Shown: positions 1-8,639 of the stretch, piece by piece
Layout: every line of letters starts with the position of its first letter
Numbering within the stretch: position 1 is the first letter of the stretch
From: CAMEON01 sp045577755
GTDB lineage: Bacteria; Bacillota; Clostridia; Oscillospirales; CAG-272
Length of the DNA: 64,000 nucleotides
NCBI GenBank assembly: GCA_045577755.1
Contig: JAZNJA010000090.1
Span: 3,140-67,139, forward strand
Direction of reading: 5' to 3'
The notes under the pieces: generated by a model
What the model saw: only the letters and a program-made list of their open reading frames with translations
What the model was told of the DNA's origin: nothing
Database searches by the model: none
Program-made: the position numbers and the translations under genes

Positions 1-226
1 GGCGGGTCAGGACGGCGACGTAGGCCTTGAGGGAGGACGGCTCGTCGGGCGGGATGCTGTTCCACGCCTTGAGGTAGACGTCGCTGACGCACTCCTCGGC
101 GTCCTGCTCGCTGTCCAGGATGTCCCGAGCGATGGTCATGCAGTATCTGCCGTACCGCTCCGCCGTCTCGGCGATAGCCCGCTCGTCACGGGCGAAAAAC
201 AGGCGGATGATGTCGCTGTCGGTCAT
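1..226 (-). CDS. ECF-type RNA polymerase sigma factor, N-terminal part (runs off window start)
   Basis: Reading the minus strand from the ATG at 226 gives about 75 residues beginning MTDSDIIRLFFARDERAIAE and continuing through RYCMTIARDILDSEQDAEEC and a SDVYLKAWNSIPP stretch. This is the pattern of sigma-70 region 2 (core binding and -10 recognition) in ECF-like sigma factors. A good ribosome binding site (AGAAAGGAGA on the minus strand, 231-240) lies just ahead of the start. The rest of the gene, including region 4 and any anti-sigma partner, lies outside the window, so its regulon cannot be guessed. Confidence 0.8.
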   Translation of the reverse strand, partial: MTDSDIIRLFFARDERAIAETAERYGRYCMTIARDILDSEQDAEECVSDVYLKAWNSIPPDEPSSLKAYVAVLTR

Positions 227-285
227 GGTCTCTCCTTTCTCGGGGCGTCCCCCGAAAAATTGATTTGTATACGGTCGGGAGGGTT

Positions 286-461
286 TCAAATTGCAGTTTA
301 TCGGTCTGTCTTTCGCCCACTTTTGGGCTGTCATCCTGAGCGGAGCCGCTTGCGGCGGAGTCGAAGGATCTCCTTTGCCGACAAGAGATCCTTCGACTCC
401 GGGCTTCGCCCTCCGCTCAGGATGACAGCCCCAAAAAACAGTTCGACAAACCCAAATTTGA
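286..461. mobile_element. MITE-like palindromic element, copy 1
   Basis: The outer 26-bp ends (286-311 and 436-461) are imperfect inverted repeats of each other and are shared with the element at 9835-10148. Nested inside is a strong palindrome with 20-bp arms at 326-345 and 411-430 that contain GTCATCCTGAGC / GCTCAGGATGAC, plus an inner inverted AAGGATCT / AGATCC core. No transposase is encoded. The stretch 227-633 holds this element and a terminator, and no gene that I can support. Confidence 0.65.
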
Positions 462-579
462 CCTCCCACAAGACCGATACACTCTGAATGAACGCGTTCA
501 CCGTGAACGGCTCTTTATCAGCCGTCCATCTACAAGGACAGGAAAAATTTCGGATTCTGTCCGTTTTCTCAAAACTTTT

Positions 580-613
580 TTCAAAAAACTTGGGACGGCA
601 TTTCTGCCGTCCC
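580..613 (-). terminator. Rho-independent terminator of the beta-helix lipoprotein gene
   Basis: On the minus strand a perfect 9-bp stem (GGGACGGCA / TGCCGTCCC, 592-600 and 605-613, GAAA loop) is followed by a T-rich run. It lies 20 bp after the stop codon at 634. Confidence 0.8.
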
Positions 614-633
614 GGGGGGGTAGGGGTGTTGGA

Positions 634-3600
634 TCAATTCAACTGCTGGATGGTGATAGACCCGATGAGATACTCCACGGTGGTCAGGCCGTAGAACAAG
701 AGATCGTCGGTGCCGCCGGGGGTGTTGGTATCGAAGGTGACGGTCAGCAGTCGGCTGTTGTCGGGATCCGCCTCGATCTTGTAGCTGACCTCGGCGGAGT
801 TCTGGACGCCGCCCTGCATATGGAGCAGGACGAAGGCGCCGCGAGGCAGGGTGGTGGCCAGGTTGCCCAGCACGTCGTAGACCTGCATGGTGATGCGGAA
901 CTTGCGGCCGCCCGTCAGGTTGTTGGGAAGCGAGCCGAAGGTGAGGTTCTCGCCCGCGTAGTAGAAGGTATCGCCGAAGCCGTTTTTGCGGAGGAGCTCG
1001 GCGGTCTTCTCGGGCAGGAGGGCGGTGGAGGCGTAGGCACCCACGCCCGTATTCATGAGATTGCCCTCGGTGAAATCGAAGGTGTAGCCTGCCTTCAGCT
1101 CCTCCTGGGTCAGGGTATGGAAATCGTTGCGGGAGAGGAAGACGTCGGGCTTGAGGGAGCGCGCCATGGTGATGGTGAAGTCACCGATGTAGAGATCGGC
1201 ATAGGCAGTGGGGTTGTTGTTCAGGAAGAACTTCAAGGACTTCTCCCCGGTGTCGCCCACGGTCCAGTCCATCTCGAAGTGGTAGAAGCCCTCGCCCGTG
1301 AAGAGGCCCTCGGCGAGCACGCGGTTACCGGGGGTGCTGTCCATGGCCAGGAGGTAGATCTTGGTGCCGTCCTTGGGCACCATGGGGGAGGCGATGTAGG
1401 CGTCGATGGAGATGTGGTAGGTCTTGCCCTGGACGTAGTAGCCCTTATCGGTGAATGCGGTGAAGTCGCCCATGTCACCCTTGACGTGGAGCACCGTACC
1501 CGAGGTAAAGCCGCTCTCGGCGTTCAGGATGGCGTTCTTGACCGTCTCGTCGGGGATGGCGTCGTAGGTCAGAGCCTCGCCATTCTTGCCGATGGTGATC
1601 TCCTTGTTCCAGGGGAAGGTATGGCCGTTGTAGAGCTGGTCCGTCGAGGGGTTCGCCCAGGAGGTGGCGGTGACGTTCACCATACCGATGTACACCGTAG
1701 CCCCCGCGGGGATATCAATGTAGAAGCCGGTGTTGCCATCCTCGGAATCGTACAGGCAGGCGGCACTTGCGATGGCGTTGGCCTGCTCGAAGAGGGTACC
1801 GTTCACAGGAGTGGCGGTGTCTCCCGTGAGGAAGCCGGCGGCGCCGCCCGCGGCGGTGGCGTAGTAGTTGATGGAGAACATATAGGACTTGCCCGGGGTA
1901 TGGAAGTGGTAGAGGAAATCAGCGGACAGGCCGTTCAGGATATAGCGGGTGCCGCTCTCACCGCCCGTCAGCACCAGCACGCGGTCCATGAAGCCCGCGT
2001 TGGCGGCCAGGGCGTCGCGGATGGCGGTATCCTCCAGCTTGGAGAGGGGCAGGATCCGACCGCCCTCCACCTGCATCATGATATAGGTCCAGTCGTAGGT
2101 GACGGTATTGACGAAGTCCACCTCGGTAGGCTCAATGACTACGGGGACGCGGGTCATCTTGCGGTTTTGGTAGGTGAACAGGCCCTCCTCGGTCCAGGTC
2201 TCGGACTCGGTGACCTCCACGTTACGGCCCTTGGAGATCTTGGCGCCGTCGTTGAAGGTACAGCCCCAGAAGCCAATATCCTTGATGGCGCCGCGTATGG
2301 AAGCGCCGGCCGCGCCGATGTCCAGGCTGCCGCCGTTGAAGGTGCAGCCCACGTAGTCGATGTTACCGGGGATGGGACCCTCCACGCTGCCGTCCTCGCG
2401 GATCCAGGTGATGAGCATATCGAAAACGCAGTTCTCGATGCGGATCTCACGGCGGAAGCGGAAGGTACCCGTGAAGCGGGAGTTGGTGACGGTGGAGCCG
2501 GGGGCGCAGGTGTCACGGTTGCCCACGAGCCAGCCCTCCTCCATCTTGCGGAGGCTCTCGCCGTAGTCCAGCACGATATCCGTGGTGCCGTTGGGGTTCT
2601 GGACCACGCGGCGGACGGTGGCCTTGCCCGCGTACACGCCCTTGGAGCTGAACACCTCGATGACGTCGCCCTCGCGGCAGTTGAAGGGATGGTAGGAGCC
2701 GTGGGTGTACATCTCGTACTGGGTGACGGTGAACTGGTTGCCGTTCTTGACCGAGGTGATGTAGCCCAGGGTATTGCTGACGTTGAAGACGTCGTCGAAC
2801 AGAACCCCCACGTCGCACTCGTTCCAATGGATGGGACGGCGGTTGTCCTTGACGTGGTAGCCGTCGCGCCAGGAGACCATCTTGATCTCGCGGTCGTTCT
2901 CCTCGCCGGGGATGTAGTCCACGTTCTCGAAGTAGATCTCGGCGTCGTTGTCGCGGACGTTGGCGATGAAGCTGGGGGCCGCCCAGACCTCGATGTTCTC
3001 AAAGACCATACAGCCCGTATTGGAGGCGATGTACATGATCTCGCTCAGGGCGTTACCGATACCGGGGTTGGGCAAAAATACCTTGTCCCCCACCGCGTAG
3101 CCGTGGCTATCGGTCTGGTACTCCACCTTGACCTCCTTGGAGGCGGTTTTGGTCATGGTATTGATGAACCGGTGAGGTCTCTCCTGCTTGCCCTCGTTGT
3201 ACTCGATGGAGAAATTGGTATAGCCGCGGCTGTCGTTGAATCCCTGGTTGGGCTCGATGTCGGTGGTGTAGGTGACGTGCGCGCCGTTCACCGCCTTGAC
3301 GGTACCCACCAGGTAGGGGGAGACTGCCAGATCCAGCTTCATGTTGCAGATGCGGATATCATTACAGTTCAGCATGGCATAGTAGCTGATACCGGGGGCG
3401 AAGCGGAAGACGGATCCGCCGCCGTCAACGGTGACACCGTCGGCACCGGTCATGGCGAAGGGAGAGCCAAAGGGGCCTGTGCTGCGGTCGGTGGTGCCGA
3501 TGTAGTAGACCTTGCCCGACTCGAACTGCAGGGTGGCCTGCTGCTCCATGGCCGCCACGATGGCGCGGCCAATGGCGGGGCCGTCGTCGGTCTTACCGTC

Positions 3601-3906
3601 GCCCTTGACACCGAAGTCGGCGGCCTTCAGGACCACCTCGGACTTGGCGCCCGCCTGCTCCTTAGGGTACTCGGAGCGGTTGATGGGCTCGGGGACGGGA
3701 TCGGTCTCGGGCTCGGTGGGAGCCTCGGTGGGCATCTCGGTGCCTTCGTCTGTGGGTGCTTCCCCACTCTCGTCGGGGGTGTCGGGAGCCACGGTGGATC
3801 CGTCGGTGGTGTCGGTGGTGGGATCGTCACCTCTACAGGCGACAAAGCCCAGGCAAAGGGCGAGGGTCAAAAGCGCGATCAGGAACAAGATGCTTTTGCG
3901 CTTCAT
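634..3906 (-). CDS. Secreted lipoprotein with pectate-lyase-type right-handed beta-helix
   Basis: The 1,090-residue product starts with a lipoprotein signal peptide (KRKSILFLIALLTLALCLGF followed by VAC), so Cys at about residue 24 should be lipidated. A Thr/Glu/Pro-rich linker fills about residues 27-80. It is followed near residue 98 by FGVKGDGKTDDGPAIGRAI, the opening motif of the pectate_lyase_3 / GH28-like beta-helix superfamily. The middle part has repeated short beta-like segments as expected of a parallel beta-helix; the last 400 or so residues look like beta-sandwich carbohydrate-binding material but I cannot name the family. The likely role is surface polysaccharide degradation or binding. 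No catalytic residues can be assigned by eye. The start is supported by AAGGAG upstream of the ATG at 3906. Confidence 0.7.
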   Translation of the reverse strand: MKRKSILFLIALLTLALCLGFVACRGDDPTTDTTDGSTVAPDTPDESGEAPTDEGTEMPTEAPTEPETDPVPEPINRSEYPKEQAGAKSEVVLKAADFGVKGDGKTDDGPAIGRAIVAAMEQQATLQFESGKVYYIGTTDRSTGPFGSPFAMTGADGVTVDGGGSVFRFAPGISYYAMLNCNDIRICNMKLDLAVSPYLVGTVKAVNGAHVTYTTDIEPNQGFNDSRGYTNFSIEYNEGKQERPHRFINTMTKTASKEVKVEYQTDSHGYAVGDKVFLPNPGIGNALSEIMYIASNTGCMVFENIEVWAAPSFIANVRDNDAEIYFENVDYIPGEENDREIKMVSWRDGYHVKDNRRPIHWNECDVGVLFDDVFNVSNTLGYITSVKNGNQFTVTQYEMYTHGSYHPFNCREGDVIEVFSSKGVYAGKATVRRVVQNPNGTTDIVLDYGESLRKMEEGWLVGNRDTCAPGSTVTNSRFTGTFRFRREIRIENCVFDMLITWIREDGSVEGPIPGNIDYVGCTFNGGSLDIGAAGASIRGAIKDIGFWGCTFNDGAKISKGRNVEVTESETWTEEGLFTYQNRKMTRVPVVIEPTEVDFVNTVTYDWTYIMMQVEGGRILPLSKLEDTAIRDALAANAGFMDRVLVLTGGESGTRYILNGLSADFLYHFHTPGKSYMFSINYYATAAGGAAGFLTGDTATPVNGTLFEQANAIASAACLYDSEDGNTGFYIDIPAGATVYIGMVNVTATSWANPSTDQLYNGHTFPWNKEITIGKNGEALTYDAIPDETVKNAILNAESGFTSGTVLHVKGDMGDFTAFTDKGYYVQGKTYHISIDAYIASPMVPKDGTKIYLLAMDSTPGNRVLAEGLFTGEGFYHFEMDWTVGDTGEKSLKFFLNNNPTAYADLYIGDFTITMARSLKPDVFLSRNDFHTLTQEELKAGYTFDFTEGNLMNTGVGAYASTALLPEKTAELLRKNGFGDTFYYAGENLTFGSLPNNLTGGRKFRITMQVYDVLGNLATTLPRGAFVLLHMQGGVQNSAEVSYKIEADPDNSRLLTVTFDTNTPGGTDDLLFYGLTTVEYLIGSITIQQLN

Positions 3907-4008
3907 AGGCGGTCTCCTTTCTCATGCCCCGCGGCGGGGGTATGGACAGAGGACAGTCCGGGGGAAAATACCCCTCGGAGCAGGTCTTCCTTCCGTCGAT
4001 ATAGCACT

Positions 4009-4037
4009 ATTATAGCATAACCCCTCGCAAAATGCAA
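4009..4037 (-). promoter_or_regulatory. Probable promoter of the beta-helix lipoprotein gene
   Basis: The minus strand shows TATAAT at 4014-4009 preceded by TTGCAT at 4037-4032 with a 17-bp spacer. It lies about 100 bp upstream of the start codon at 3906. The -35 is only a partial match, so the -10 carries most of the support. Confidence 0.55.
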
Positions 4038-4153
4038 GATTTTTTTATGAAATATATATAAAGGTAAGCAGGCTTTTCCGCCCTCTCTTGAAAATCATCA
4101 CCTTGCACAAAATCAGTGCGCTCTTTTCGTGCAAACCGCCTCTTCTTTGGGGC

Positions 4154-4211
4154 TTGACAAATCCGCCGTTTTGTATTATAATGGTGCAATAGTTTTTACT
4201 ACACTAAAGTG
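4154..4211 (+). promoter_or_regulatory. his operon promoter with two adjacent palindromes (candidate operator)
   Basis: A perfect TTGACA (4154-4159) and TATAAT (4177-4182) are separated by 17 bp. Immediately downstream, at the expected transcription start, are two short palindromes, TAGT-TTTT-ACTA (4190-4201) and CACT-AA-AGTG (4202-4211). The first resembles the CTAGTTAACTAG core bound by enterobacterial TrpR, and the first gene of the operon is a TrpR-like protein. Autoregulation through these palindromes is therefore an inference worth testing. The interval 3907-4232 holds only the two divergent promoters. Confidence 0.7.
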
Positions 4212-4232
4212 ATAAAGGAGACCGAACGTCCC

Positions 4233-4538
4233 ATGAAGCCTCTTCATAATCCCGACGTGGACGCCCTTTTCGAAGCTATCCTGGCCATGAAGACCGTGGA
4301 GGAGTGCTACGCCTTCTTCGAGGACGCCTGCACCATCAAGGAGATCCTCGACGTGTCCCAAAGACTCAAGGCCGCCAAGATGCTCTCCTCGGGGGCCAAC
4401 TACGCCGACATCAGCCGTGAGACCGGCATGAGCACCGCCACCATCAGCCGCGTGTCCAAGTGCCTGGAGTACGGCGCGGGGGGCTACCGACTCGCCATCG
4501 AGCGGGTGGGAGCGTTCCCTTCGTCCGATTCGGAATAA
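4233..4538 (+). CDS. TrpR-like repressor, YerC/YecD family (probable histidine operon regulator)
   Basis: This 101-residue protein has the TrpR/YerC helical fold signature: an N-terminal acidic helix (NPDVDALFEAILAMKTVEEC), then DVSQRLKAAKMLSSGANYAD and a helix-turn-helix ISRETGMSTATISRVSKCLEYG. Family members have been connected with histidine biosynthesis genes in Firmicutes, sometimes under the name HisR. Here it is the first gene of a complete his operon, which fits. I chose the ATG at 4233 because AAAGGAG at 4214-4220 is correctly placed for it; an in-frame GTG at 4209 would sit inside the leader upstream of that site. The effector (histidine or charged tRNA) cannot be told from the sequence. 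Confidence 0.85.
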   Translation: MKPLHNPDVDALFEAILAMKTVEECYAFFEDACTIKEILDVSQRLKAAKMLSSGANYADISRETGMSTATISRVSKCLEYGAGGYRLAIERVGAFPSSDSE

Positions 4539-4563
4539 CTACTGTCAAATAAGGATATTTACC

Positions 4564-5670
4564 ATGAACGTCACCTATCTCAAGCCGGAGGAGCGAGCCG
4601 TATTCGCTCTGCGGGAGCTCTACCGCGGCTATGGCTATCTGCCCTTCAAGATGAGCAAATTTGAGGAGTATGACCTCTACGTCCGCAACAAGGATTTTCT
4701 GGTCAGCGACCGTGTCATCACCTTCACCGACATGGGCGGTAAGCTCCTGGCCCTCAAGCCCGACGTCACCCTCTCCATCATCAAGAACGGCGAGGACCGA
4801 CCCGGGGAGAAGCAGAAGGTCTGCTACAACGAGAACGTCTACCGCGTGTCGGGGAGCACCCACCACTTCAAGGAGATCCTGCAAACGGGCCTGGAGTGCA
4901 TCGGGGACCTGGATGCCTACGATATCTGCGAGGTGGTGACCCTGGCCGCCGCTTCCCTTTCCACCGTCTCCCCGGATTTCGTGCTGGATATCTCCCACAT
5001 GGGTATTCTGTCGGCCCTGCTGGACGACGTCACCGCCGAGAAGTCGGTGCGCCGTGAGATCGCCCGCTGTATCGCCGAGAAGAACACCCACGACCTCACC
5101 CGCATCTGCGCCGAGGCCGGCATCGGGGAGGAGGACACCGCCACCCTGAAGGAGTTCGTAGGCATCTACGGCGACATGGACACGGTGCTGGATCGCCTCA
5201 CCCCCCTCTGCCGCCGCTACGAAGCGGTGGCCATCGCCCACAGTGAGCTGACGGGCCTGCGGGATCACCTGAAAAAGACCCCCTACGCCGACCGCGTGCG
5301 GTTCGATTTCTCCATCATCAACGATATGTCCTACTACAACGGCGTGGTCTTCTGTGGTTTTTTGGACGGCATCTGCGAGTGCGTGTTGTCGGGCGGCCAG
5401 TACAACAAGCTCATGAAGCGCATGGGACGCAAGTCGGGGGCCATCGGCTTTGCCCTGTACCTGGACCTTCTGGAAGGGCTTCCCCGTACCGCTCCCGCTT
5501 GCGACGTGGACGTCCTGGTGCTGTACGACAGCCGTACCCCCGCCGAGACCGTCACCGACACGGTGGAATCCCTCCGCAACCAGGGCAAGACCGTATCCGC
5601 CCAGCGAAGCGTCCCCGAAAAGCTCCGCTACGCCGCCCTCTGTGACCTGAGAAAGGAGGCGACCAAATGA
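4564..5670 (+). CDS. hisZ: ATP phosphoribosyltransferase regulatory subunit HisZ
   Basis: The 368-residue product is a class II aminoacyl-tRNA-synthetase paralogue. It shows the HisRS-like N-terminus (AVFALRELYRGYGYLPFKMS), a TDMGGKLLALKPDVTLSI motif-2-like block, and the SYYNGVVFCGFLDG and LSGGQYNKLMKRMGRKSGAI blocks of the catalytic-like core. HisZ does not charge tRNA; it forms the hetero-octamer with short HisG and confers activity and feedback inhibition by histidine. The downstream hisG is indeed the short form, so both halves of this enzyme are present. The stop overlaps the hisG start by four bases (ATGA), which indicates translational coupling. Confidence 0.93.
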   Translation: MNVTYLKPEERAVFALRELYRGYGYLPFKMSKFEEYDLYVRNKDFLVSDRVITFTDMGGKLLALKPDVTLSIIKNGEDRPGEKQKVCYNENVYRVSGSTHHFKEILQTGLECIGDLDAYDICEVVTLAAASLSTVSPDFVLDISHMGILSALLDDVTAEKSVRREIARCIAEKNTHDLTRICAEAGIGEEDTATLKEFVGIYGDMDTVLDRLTPLCRRYEAVAIAHSELTGLRDHLKKTPYADRVRFDFSIINDMSYYNGVVFCGFLDGICECVLSGGQYNKLMKRMGRKSGAIGFALYLDLLEGLPRTAPACDVDVLVLYDSRTPAETVTDTVESLRNQGKTVSAQRSVPEKLRYAALCDLRKEATK

Positions 5671-6296
5671 TCAACGTTGCGCTTCCCAAGGGCAGACTGG
5701 GAGAAAAGGTTTACGCCATGTTCGCCGAGGCGGGCTATGAGTGTCCCGCCCTGCTGGAGCCCTCCCGCAAGCTCATCTTTGAAAACCCCGAGGCAGGGGT
5801 CCGCTACTTCTGGGTCAAGCCCTCCGACGTGGCCATCTACGTGGAGCGAGGCGCCGCCGATATCGGCGTGGCGGGCAAGGATATCCTCCTCGAATACGAG
5901 CCCGACGTCTTCGAGCTTCTGGACCTGGATCTCGGTAAATGCCGTATGGCGGTGGCCGCCAAGTCCGATTTCTTCGACGACGGCACCCGCACCCTCCGCG
6001 TAGCCACCAAATTCACCAATATCGCTGCCCGCTATTACGCGTCCAAGTGCCGCGAGATCGACATCATCAAGCTCAACGGCTCCATCGAGATCGCCCCCAT
6101 CCTGGGGTTGTCCGACGTCATCGTGGACATCGTGGAGACGGGCAAGACCCTGGTGGAGAACGATCTGGAGGTCAAGGAGACCATCCTCCCCATCTCGGCC
6201 CGCCTCATCTGCAACAAGGCCGCCTTCCGCTTCAAGACCGCGGAGATCGAGAAAATCACATCCTATATGAAAGCCCAGGTAGAAACCCATGATTAA
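5667..6296 (+). CDS. hisG: ATP phosphoribosyltransferase catalytic subunit, short form (HisG)
   Basis: HisG condenses ATP and PRPP to phosphoribosyl-ATP, the first step of histidine synthesis. The 209-residue length is that of the short form, which lacks the C-terminal ACT-like regulatory domain and needs HisZ. Typical blocks are NVALPKGRLGEKV at the N-terminus, FWVKPSDVAIYVERGAADIGVAGKD, and the PRPP loop region LNGSIEIAPILGLSDVIVDIV with ETGKTL. It overlaps hisZ by 4 bp upstream and hisD by 8 bp downstream. Confidence 0.95.
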   Translation: MINVALPKGRLGEKVYAMFAEAGYECPALLEPSRKLIFENPEAGVRYFWVKPSDVAIYVERGAADIGVAGKDILLEYEPDVFELLDLDLGKCRMAVAAKSDFFDDGTRTLRVATKFTNIAARYYASKCREIDIIKLNGSIEIAPILGLSDVIVDIVETGKTLVENDLEVKETILPISARLICNKAAFRFKTAEIEKITSYMKAQVETHD

Positions 6297-7575
6297 GATC
6301 TACAAGTACGGCGAGGTATCCAACGACGAGATCTTCGCCCGTGACAATATCGCATCCAACGTCGAAGGCGTCGTGACCGGCATCATCGCCGACGTCATCG
6401 CAAACGGCGACAAGGCTCTGTACGCCTACGCCAAGAAGTTCGACAAGGCCGACCTGACCTCCCTGGAGGTCACCCCCGAGGAGATCGAGGAGGCCGTGGC
6501 ATCCGTATCCCCCGAATTCCTGGATATCCTCCGCGAGGCCGCCGTCAACATCCGCGCCTTCCACGAAAAGCAGGTCAGAAACAGCTTCATCATCAGCGAG
6601 TGTGACGGCGTGGTGGTGGGCCAGAAGGTGACCCCCATCGAGAAGGTGGGCCTCTACGTTCCCGGCGGCACCGCCGCTTACCCCTCCACCGTCCTCATGG
6701 ACGCCATCCCCGCCAAGATCGCGGGCTGCTCTGAGATCGTCATGGTGACGCCTCCTTCCGCATCGGGCAAGGTCAACCCCGTCATCCTCGCCGCCGCCAA
6801 GGTAGCGGGCGTGACCCGCATCTTCAAGATGGGTGGCGCCCAGGCCATTGCCGCCCTGGCCTACGGCACCGAGAGCGTCCCCCGCGTGGACAAGATCGTA
6901 GGTCCCGGGAACGCCTACGTGGCCGAGGCCAAGAAGCAGGTCTTCGGCAGAGTCTCCATCGACATGATCGCCGGCCCCAGCGAGATCCTGGTGGTGGCCG
7001 ACGCTACCTGTAACCCCAAGTTCGTGGCCGCGGATCTTCTGTCCCAGGCCGAGCACGACCGCATGGCAAGCGCGGTGCTGGTCACCGACACCTATGAGCT
7101 GGCCGAGGCCGTCTCCGCCGAGCTGGAGCGCCAGATCCCCCTGCTCCCCCGCGCCGACATCGCCCGCGAGTCCATCGACAAGAACGGCAAGATCATCGTG
7201 GCCGAGGGCAACCTCATGCTGGCCATCGACATCGCCAACGAGATCGCTCCCGAGCATCTGGAGCTGTCCATGGACAACCCCTTCGACTATCTGGACAAGG
7301 TCAAGCACGCCGGTTCCATCTTCATGGGCAAGTACTGCCCCGAGGCCCTGGGCGACTACTTCGCCGGCCCCAACCACACCCTGCCCACCAGCGGCACCGC
7401 CCGCTTCTCCTCCCCCCTGTCGGTGGATGACTTCGTCAAGAAGTCCCAGTTCACCTACTACACCCGCGACGCCCTCGCCAAGGTGGCCTACAAGGTGGCC
7501 TACTTTGCCGAGCGGGAAGGCCTCTCCGCCCACGCCAGAAGCGCCACGGTGCGCTTTGAGGGGGACGCCGAATGA
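6289..7575 (+). CDS. hisD: Histidinol dehydrogenase (HisD)
   Basis: HisD carries out the last two oxidations, histidinol to histidine with 2 NAD+, using zinc. The 428-residue protein shows GLYVPGGTAAYPSTVLM, IVGPGNAYVAEAKKQVFG, the IDMIAGPSEILVVAD block, LLSQAEHD with zinc-ligand-type residues, the IAPEHLEL block with the catalytic Glu-His pair, and GDYFAGPNHTLPTSGTARF near the C-terminus. It overlaps both neighbours by a few bases, consistent with one polycistronic mRNA. Confidence 0.96.
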   Translation: MIKIYKYGEVSNDEIFARDNIASNVEGVVTGIIADVIANGDKALYAYAKKFDKADLTSLEVTPEEIEEAVASVSPEFLDILREAAVNIRAFHEKQVRNSFIISECDGVVVGQKVTPIEKVGLYVPGGTAAYPSTVLMDAIPAKIAGCSEIVMVTPPSASGKVNPVILAAAKVAGVTRIFKMGGAQAIAALAYGTESVPRVDKIVGPGNAYVAEAKKQVFGRVSIDMIAGPSEILVVADATCNPKFVAADLLSQAEHDRMASAVLVTDTYELAEAVSAELERQIPLLPRADIARESIDKNGKIIVAEGNLMLAIDIANEIAPEHLELSMDNPFDYLDKVKHAGSIFMGKYCPEALGDYFAGPNHTLPTSGTARFSSPLSVDDFVKKSQFTYYTRDALAKVAYKVAYFAEREGLSAHARSATVRFEGDAE

Positions 7576-8639
7576 GCCGCTTCTTCACCAAACGGCTTGA
7601 TAAGCTGACCCCCTACACCCCCGGCGAGCAGCCTCGGGATATGCAGTACATCAAGCTCAACACCAACGAGTCTCCCTTCCCTCCCTCCCCCGCTGTCATC
7701 GAGGCGGCCAAGACCGAGGCGGGACGGCTCCGGCTCTACTCCGACCCCACCTGCCGCGAGCTGACCGACAAACTGGCCTCCCTCTACGGCGTTTCCCCCG
7801 ATCAGGTCATCCTCACCAACGGCTCCGACGAGGTGCTGAACTTCGCCTTCATGGCCTTTGCTGACGAGGATCACCCCCTGGTCTTCCCCGCCATCACCTA
7901 CGGCTTCTACCCCGTCTTCGCCGAGTTGAACCGTATCCCCTACGAGGATATCCCCCTGAAGGAGGACTTCTCGGTGGACTACCGCGACTATCTGAATTTG
8001 GGTGGAAAAACCATCGTCATCGCCAACCCCAACGCCCCCACGGGACTCTGCCTGACCCTCGGCGAGATCGAGGAGATCGTGAGATCCAACCCCGACGGCG
8101 TGGTGGTGATTGACGAGGCCTACGTGGATTTCGGCGCCGAGAGCGCGGTGAAGTTGGTGGATCAGTATGATAATCTTCTGGTCACCCAGACCTTCTCCAA
8201 GTCCCGCTCCCTGGCGGGTGCAAGATTGGGATTCGGCATCGGTAACAAGGCACTGATCGCCGACCTCCACACGGTGCGCTACTCCACCAATCCCTACAAC
8301 GTCAACCGCATGACCGCCGCCGCGGGCTACGCCGCCCTCTGCGACAACGATTACTATATGCTAAACTGCCGTACCATCATGGAGAATCGGGCATACACCA
8401 CCGAGGCTCTCCGCGATCTGGGCTTTGAGGTACTTCCCTCTCTGACCAACTTCGTCTTCGCCAAGACCGATAAGATCGGCGGTGAGGCCCTCTACCTGGA
8501 GCTGAAGCGCAGGGGCATCCTGGTGCGCCATTTCGGCAAGGCAGAGATCACTGACTACAACCGCATCACCATCGGCACAAGAGAGCAGATGGAGGCGTTC
8601 ATTTCTACCGTTAAAACCATTCTGGAGGAGCTGTCATGA
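7572..8639 (+). CDS. hisC: Histidinol-phosphate aminotransferase (HisC)
   Basis: A 355-residue fold-type I PLP aminotransferase that converts imidazole-acetol phosphate and glutamate to histidinol phosphate. Visible are LNTNESPFPPSPAV at the N-terminus, TNGSDEVLNFAF for cofactor phosphate binding, NPNAPTG, VIDEAYVDFG, and the PLP-lysine region TQTFSKSRSLAGARLGF. It overlaps hisD and hisB by 4 bp each. Paralogues act on aromatic amino acids, but the operon position makes HisC the natural assignment. Confidence 0.95.
   Translation: MSRFFTKRLDKLTPYTPGEQPRDMQYIKLNTNESPFPPSPAVIEAAKTEAGRLRLYSDPTCRELTDKLASLYGVSPDQVILTNGSDEVLNFAFMAFADEDHPLVFPAITYGFYPVFAELNRIPYEDIPLKEDFSVDYRDYLNLGGKTIVIANPNAPTGLCLTLGEIEEIVRSNPDGVVVIDEAYVDFGAESAVKLVDQYDNLLVTQTFSKSRSLAGARLGFGIGNKALIADLHTVRYSTNPYNVNRMTAAAGYAALCDNDYYMLNCRTIMENRAYTTEALRDLGFEVLPSLTNFVFAKTDKIGGEALYLELKRRGILVRHFGKAEITDYNRITIGTREQMEAFISTVKTILEELS

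Noticed and set aside
820..4020. A 1,066-residue plus-strand open frame opposite the beta-helix lipoprotein gene
   Set aside because: Same antisense artefact: composition dominated by Gly, Val, Asp and Ala, no domain, no ribosome binding site.
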